26,809 bases of DNA from an uncultured Clostridia bacterium (GTDB lineage Bacteria > Bacillota > Clostridia > Christensenellales > Pumilibacteraceae), in the NCBI GenBank assembly GCA_934277845.1, contig CAKQVV010000011.1:1-26809 (forward strand). Direction: 5' to 3'. Numbering within the stretch: the first letter of the stretch is position 1; every line of letters begins with the position of its first letter. Below, one piece after another: positions 23,701 through 26,809 of the stretch. Made by a program: the position numbers and the translations under genes. A model generated the notes under the pieces. That model was not told the DNA's origin. It did no database searches and saw only the letters and a program-made list of their open reading frames with translations.

Positions 23701-24055
23701 CGAGTTTATCACGGCGTTCGAGGCGGTGAAGGCGAGAGTGGCGGGCAGAAAAATCTACCGCGAAAAGCAGTTTGTTTACAATCCCGGCGGCACGCTTATT
23801 CAGGGCGTGATCGACCTTTTGGTAACGGACGGAAAAACTTGCGAAATCATTGATTACAAAACGTCGAAACTGTCGACAATCGTTTCGGGAGAGTACGACG
23901 TTCAACTCGCGGCTTACGCGCTTGCCGCCGAAGAAATAACCGGCATGAAAGCGAATAAGGCGAGTATCTATTCGTTCCGCGGCGGCAGGTTTGTCGACGC
24001 GGACGAAGAAAAACTGGCGAAGATCAAAGCCGAACTCAAATCCGGCAAACTTTGA
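20771..24055 (+). CDS. addA: AddA subunit: UvrD-type helicase and nuclease
   Basis: The start is the ATG at 20771 overlapping the addB stop (ATGA), not the longer open frame that runs back inside addB. 1094 residues, slightly short for the family (B. subtilis ~1230). Superfamily 1A helicase motifs: Walker A ASAGSGKT at 22-29, TFTRSAA (Ia), STLHSW, Walker B FVDEYQD at 358-364 (D360, E361), GDVKQSIYAFR (III), NFRS (IV), MTVHASKGLEFPFVFF (V, about 730) and LLYVALTRPK (VI, about 806). The C-terminal nuclease has GVIDLLV and IIDYKTSK (about 1012-1035). AddA is the 3'-to-5' motor and cuts the 3' strand; with AddB it resects broken ends and loads RecA. It supplies the only intact ATPase of the complex here. 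Translation is coupled to addB. Confidence 0.95.
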   Translation: MNFTEEQNQAINSREKKLLVSASAGSGKTTVMIRRILSLIEEGASLENMVVCTFTRSAAADMRDKLQNALLKRVDDGSGFAAVAERELLLLPTAEISTLHSWCQRLIRNYFYVIGADPAFEIADEEEANAMLSDAIDEAVEDKIAEGDADFAEFYDVMLSGRTDYALKKLVREVYHYAKAQPDPEAWLRSGSTDGLRHPEYAEMLLDNARVRLTARFLPRAKDLLSRTAAAGFKRNYPAVESLVQKIVTASPEPLPVPGGRIPDEFAGLNDEYKRLKDAYLKAERSVLNFDETPDPDDRTRAFTRVLLELTSSAKNKYAEEKKRKARLDYSDLEHLTVKLVENPECKEEIKARYRYIFVDEYQDVNPLQERIISALDGASLFLVGDVKQSIYAFRMCDPNIFLRKYAHYEENGFSKPIELNANFRSAKEILDFVNRTFSPLMTENFGKINYRDTATLTSGAGITGGNVSLNLIVSDGEKTLPGGVYSVLGGGSGVPGDAEAEANRVVADIVNLLESGEVNLSDGTSRPVRESDIAVLAATRGSRLGLIHSKLKKAGVNASLADALKFASVPEIARLAEFMKYIVFGADDVALVSVLLSPIAGLTEDELALVRMTGDPDEQRFFAVCENYAAAKNDEIAAKLREFFALSERYRGYARTHTACEFAGRLVAEKNWFPRAAAGDDPDLKTDALTAFLDHLAASKYGSSVGEYVEYLVSSAAETDRNPATDAVSIMTVHASKGLEFPFVFFVDTAHGFNFTETFGRVMLDGALGVCMKNFDLNERAVTANKLTYVAGLCKRRSLAEESMRLLYVALTRPKQGLYVYAAVSEKTATALRDGTLDTDPEAGGCFFDWLAPTYPGYGYNVYAAGDCTAVNEEAEAPVVSPPDEEFTAVLDEYYDAPKRNVPGHASVKKSVTAIGKDVEEETGQEYLAGADDDRALEKGNAYHKAMEKADYSLTAAEAADKLRATEPFFALVDEDEFITAFEAVKARVAGRKIYREKQFVYNPGGTLIQGVIDLLVTDGKTCEIIDYKTSKLSTIVSGEYDVQLAAYALAAEEITGMKANKASIYSFRGGRFVDADEEKLAKIKAELKSGKL

Positions 24056-24087
24056 TCGGGCAGTCCGATCGGAACGTAACCGAGATA

Positions 24088-24126
24088 AAAACGCCGTTCT
24101 CCCGCAAAAAAACAGGACGGCGTTTT
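24088..24126 (+). terminator. Terminator of the addBA operon
   Basis: A 13-bp stem (AAAACGCCGTTCT at 24088-24100 with 24114-24126, one G-T pair) and a 13-nt loop end in TTTT. It begins 33 bp after the addA stop and ends only three bases before the next start codon. Confidence 0.75.
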
Positions 24127-24129
24127 ACT

Positions 24130-24585
24130 ATGAGCGAATTGATTATAAGGACGTTTATTTTTCTTGCGATCGCGACGGCGGTGCCGTTTGCGGCGGGACT
24201 GGCGTTCGCTTCGTCTGCGTTTTTCGCGGTTATTGCGGTTTTTGTCCGGCGAGCGGGAAAATGCGTCGTAGAGAACAAGACGAGTATCGACAGTACAAAA
24301 ACCGGCTTTGTATCCGAATTTGCGAGCGGAAAAGACGATATAGCCGATTGCGAAGATCGTTTAGTTGCGGCTTGCGAAGCGAAAATTCCCGGCGAAGTCC
24401 CGTTATTGTACGAAAACAGCCGCGAAAAAACGAGCGTAACCGCGAAGTCGCAGGTATCGGACGTTATGCGGCTTATCGGCAAAACCGAGGACGCAGCGAG
24501 ATTGAACGCGGTAAAGCGCGCGATCGCCGATGCGGGAAAACGAAGCGCGGCACCGACGGCGAAAAAACGGGATTACCCGGTTTGA
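24130..24585 (+). CDS. Small membrane-anchored protein, unknown function
   Basis: 151 residues from the ATG at 24130. Residues 4-40 are strongly hydrophobic (IIRTFIFLAIATAVPFAAGL, then AFFAVIAVFV) and form either a two-helix hairpin or a signal anchor. They are followed by a polar, Lys/Glu-rich cytoplasmic-like domain (about 45-151). Codon use matches the genes around it, which supports real coding. I recognise no family. The start is unclear: AGGA lies within the 3' arm of the addBA terminator, 12 bases before the ATG. An alternative TTG at 24052 overlaps the addA stop (TTGA) and would give 177 residues with a polar leader. The stop codon lies in the loop of the next terminator. Function may relate to the cell envelope; nothing links it to AddAB beyond position. 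Confidence 0.65.
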   Translation: MSELIIRTFIFLAIATAVPFAAGLAFASSAFFAVIAVFVRRAGKCVVENKTSIDSTKTGFVSEFASGKDDIADCEDRLVAACEAKIPGEVPLLYENSREKTSVTAKSQVSDVMRLIGKTEDAARLNAVKRAIADAGKRSAAPTAKKRDYPV

Positions 24586-24607
24586 CGGATAATCCCGAAT
24601 GATTTTT
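24561..24607. terminator. Bidirectional terminator between the small membrane gene and amt-PII
   Basis: CGGGATTA (24568-24575) pairs with TAATCCCG (24590-24597). On the minus strand the stem is followed at once by TTTTTT (strong, for amt); on the plus strand by AATGATTTTT. It overlaps the last codons of the plus-strand gene. Confidence 0.85.
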
Positions 24608-24622
24608 GCTTTTTACGGTGCG

Positions 24623-26377
24623 TTATTTGCCCGAATCCTGCAATGCGTCGAATCCTTCTTCTCCCGTGCGGACGCGGATAACGTTCTCGACATCGTATAC
24701 GAAGATTTTGCCGTCGCCGACGTTGCCGGTGCGTAAAACTTTTTCCGCGGTTTCGACTACCGTTTGTACGGGAACGGCACTGACGACGACTTCGACCTTG
24801 CACTTGGGAAGGAGGGTGATTTCGTATTCCGTGCCGCGGTACATAGCCGTTCTGCCTTTTTGCGTGCCGCAACCCATGACGTCGGTCACGGTAATGCCGG
24901 TGACGCCTATCGAGTTAAGCGCTGTTTTCAGCGGCTCGAAGCGGTCGCGGCTTATCACGATCGCGACTTTGGTGAATTTCGGCGTTTTTTCGCCGTCGGG
25001 ACGAGCCGGAACGTAAGCGGCAGGGGACGTGAACGCGAGCGAGGGAGTAGTTTCGCCGTAGACAAGTTCCGGGTGCTCGGCGAGGTATTCGTCCGACGTG
25101 TTGTCGGTGAAATCGAATCCGGCATAGGCGGACGCGAGGTTATGCTCGCAGGAGTCGAGTCCTGCGATCTCTTCCTTTGCCGGAACGCGGAGTCCCATGA
25201 ACTTTTTGAGCAGGAAGAACGTGAGTGTAATAGTCGCCGTTACCCACGCGACCACCGCGACCAGACCGAGAACCTGCACGCCAAAGAAATAGAAACCCTC
25301 GCCCCAAGTAACTGTACCGGCGGCAGCCGCCCACAGTCCGTTTGCAGTGGAGAAAATACCGGTAAAGATCGTGCCCGCCGCGCCGCAGAAGCAGTGTACG
25401 GCTATCGCGCCGACAGGATCGTCGATTTTCAGTTTTTTGTCGAGGAGTTCCACGCCGAAAACCACGATGAAGCCGGCGAGGACGCCGATTATCGCCGCGC
25501 CGAGCGGAGAAACCATATCGCAACTCGCGGTGATGGCGACAAGTCCCGCGAGCGCGCCGTTAAGGCACATGGAAACGTCCGGTTTTTTATAGCGTATCCA
25601 GGTGATAATCATGCAGGTGGTAGCGGCGACGGCGGGAGCCATGTTGGTGGTGACGAACACTAGCGCCATAGTACCTTCCTGACCTACCGCGCCGTAGGTT
25701 GACGCGCCGTTGAAACCGAACCAGCAGAACCAGAGAATGAACACGCCGAGAGCGGCAAAGGTGAGGTTATGACCGGGAATGGCACGGGGCTTACCGTCTT
25801 TACCGTACTTGCCGATACGAGGACCTAAGAACGCCGCGCCGACGAGCGCGCAGATGCCGCCCACCATGTGAACGGCGGTAGAACCCGCGAAATCGTGAAA
25901 GCCCATTTGCGCCAGCCAGCCGCCGCCCCAGATCCAGTGTCCGGATACGGGGTAGATCACGAGGCTGATGACGATCGAGTAAATGCAGTAGCACGAGAAT
26001 TTCGTGCGTTCCGCCATCGCGCCCGAAACGATGGTCGCGGCGGTCGCGCAGAATACCGTCTGGAAAATCAGGTGCAGCATGTCGTTGTCGCCGGTGAGGA
26101 AATCCGCCGTGGGCGTGCCGATTATGCCGCCGACGTCGCTACCGTGCATCAGTCCGTAGCCGAGAATCCAGAAAACTATGGTGCCGAGGCAAAAGTCCAT
26201 CAGGTTTTTCATCAGGATATTGCCGGTGTTCTTTGCGCGGGTGAGTCCCGCTTCGACGATCGCGAAGCCCGCTTGCATAAAGAACACGAGCGCGGCTCCG
26301 ACCAGAATCCATACCGCGTCGATCGACGAGGCGAGTTCGTCTACCGAGGCGGACAACAAGGTAAATACGTTTGTCAT
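24623..26377 (-). CDS. amt: Ammonium transporter Amt fused to a C-terminal PII (GlnB/GlnK) domain
   Basis: 584 residues; AGGGAG precedes the ATG. Residues 1 to ~400 form the eleven-helix Amt channel: the FQTVF Phe-gate region (F105, F109), DFAGSTAVHMVGG with the first twin His H170, GFNGAST, and DDPVGAIAVHCFCGAAGT with the second twin His H328. A ~65-residue acidic linker leads to a complete PII domain (about 466-584): GCGTQKG (Q506 for 2-oxoglutarate/Mg), the T-loop YRGTEYEITLLPK with Tyr 518 at the position of E. coli GlnB Tyr 51, and the ATP-binding B-loop TGNVGDGKIFVYDVENVIRVRTGEEG. Amt conducts ammonium inward, and free PII trimers plug Amt when nitrogen is plentiful. Here the regulator is covalently attached to each subunit. 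The gene follows the glutamine synthetase gene on the same strand. Confidence 0.96.
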   Translation of the reverse strand: MTNVFTLLSASVDELASSIDAVWILVGAALVFFMQAGFAIVEAGLTRAKNTGNILMKNLMDFCLGTIVFWILGYGLMHGSDVGGIIGTPTADFLTGDNDMLHLIFQTVFCATAATIVSGAMAERTKFSCYCIYSIVISLVIYPVSGHWIWGGGWLAQMGFHDFAGSTAVHMVGGICALVGAAFLGPRIGKYGKDGKPRAIPGHNLTFAALGVFILWFCWFGFNGASTYGAVGQEGTMALVFVTTNMAPAVAATTCMIITWIRYKKPDVSMCLNGALAGLVAITASCDMVSPLGAAIIGVLAGFIVVFGVELLDKKLKIDDPVGAIAVHCFCGAAGTIFTGIFSTANGLWAAAAGTVTWGEGFYFFGVQVLGLVAVVAWVTATITLTFFLLKKFMGLRVPAKEEIAGLDSCEHNLASAYAGFDFTDNTSDEYLAEHPELVYGETTPSLAFTSPAAYVPARPDGEKTPKFTKVAIVISRDRFEPLKTALNSIGVTGITVTDVMGCGTQKGRTAMYRGTEYEITLLPKCKVEVVVSAVPVQTVVETAEKVLRTGNVGDGKIFVYDVENVIRVRTGEEGFDALQDSGK

Positions 26378-26412
26378 TTTTCTTATCTCCCTGAAAAATT
26401 TATTGCGAATAA

Positions 26413-26456
26413 AAGTAAAAAAGAAAGGACGCGAAAGCCGGAACTTTCACGTCCTT
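26413..26456 (-). terminator. Terminator between glnN and amt-PII
   Basis: AAGGACGCGAAAG (26425-26437) pairs with CTTTCACGTCCTT (26444-26456), with one C-A mismatch, followed on the minus strand by TTTCTTTTTT. I see no good promoter between it and the amt start, so amt may depend on readthrough or on a non-consensus nitrogen-controlled promoter. Confidence 0.85.
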
Positions 26457-26509
26457 GTGAGTAATTGCGAGTATGATCTGATTTTTGGGTTAAATTTCCC
26501 GATTAAACG

Positions 26510-26809
26510 TTACACCGAGAAGAGCAGGTCGGAGTAGGTCGGGAACGGCCAGTATTCTTTGGAAACGATGGTTTCGGCGGCGTCGCAGGCGGCGCGGAGT
26601 TCCTGCATCGCGACCACTACTTTGTCGTGGTAGTTGTGCGCGGCTTCGGCTACGTCCTCTATAAGTTTCGCTTCGACGACGACGTCTTCAAGAACTTTGG
26701 TCGCGGCATAGGCGCGGTCGGTGAGTTCGCTTACCTTCTTTGCGATGTCGGTTTCGGCAAGCGCGGAAATTCCCAGCGCGGCTTTTGTCGCGATGCCGCA
26801 TGCAAGATC
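26510..26809 (-). CDS. glnN: Type III glutamine synthetase, C-terminal fragment (cut by window edge)
   Basis: The last 99 residues of a gene that starts right of the window, open to the edge and ending in TAA at 26510-26512. The sequence is helical and Ala/Glu/Val-rich (ALAETDIAKKVSELTDRAYA, VEAKLIEDVAEAAHNYHDKV) and ends in EYWPFPTYSDLLFSV. This W-P-x-P-x-Y-x-x-L-L-F ending is characteristic of the large GSIII enzymes of Bacteroidetes, cyanobacteria and Clostridia. GSIII makes glutamine from glutamate, ammonia and ATP as a dodecamer. The catalytic region is outside the window, so the call rests on the tail and on the neighbouring ammonium transporter. Confidence 0.82.
   Translation of the reverse strand, partial: DLACGIATKAALGISALAETDIAKKVSELTDRAYAATKVLEDVVVEAKLIEDVAEAAHNYHDKVVVAMQELRAACDAAETIVSKEYWPFPTYSDLLFSV

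Overview
The window looks like a chromosomal segment of an uncultured Clostridia-type Firmicute of moderate GC content. The supporting evidence is AddAB rather than RecBCD, a DegV protein next to a DUF1836 protein, a YabN-type MazG, type III glutamine synthetase, a CIRCE-like element, near-consensus sigma-A promoters with 17-bp spacers and AGGAG ribosome binding sites. The taxon is inference; there is no rRNA in the window. There is no tRNA, CRISPR array, transposase, phage gene or plasmid gene.

Layout. 3-2771: end of a very large unrecognised acidic protein, then a strong terminator. 2842-4353: the main non-coding stretch. It holds two copies of a ~160-bp palindromic repeat, a 52-codon membrane-protein gene on the minus strand with an elaborate promoter/operator region, and a structured segment of unknown role. 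4354-6990: BspA-type leucine-rich-repeat lipoprotein. 7054-9293: yabN/mazG-dus operon (NTP sanitation and tRNA modification). 9506-12370: GH2 beta-galactosidase. 12573-14459: htpG behind a CIRCE-like site. 14783-15667 (minus) and 15862-16542 (plus): divergent degV and DUF1836 regulator with a palindrome between them. 16623-17576 (minus): unknown lipoprotein. 17832-24055: addB-addA recombination nuclease-helicase. 24130-24585: small membrane protein squeezed between two terminators. 24623-26377 (minus): ammonium transporter fused to a PII domain, downstream of the 3' end of type III glutamine synthetase (26510-26809, minus), which forms a nitrogen-assimilation pair.

Most of this is housekeeping. 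No multi-gene novel system is visible. The least explained signals are: (1) two near-identical TTAACC direct-repeat boxes exactly 52 bp apart flanking a perfect minus-strand promoter; (2) the two palindromic repeats, whose internal hairpins differ in sequence yet both stay paired; (3) an apparently leaderless addB whose Walker A motif has been replaced; (4) the Amt-PII fusion; (5) a pseudoknot-capable structured segment upstream of the LRR gene.
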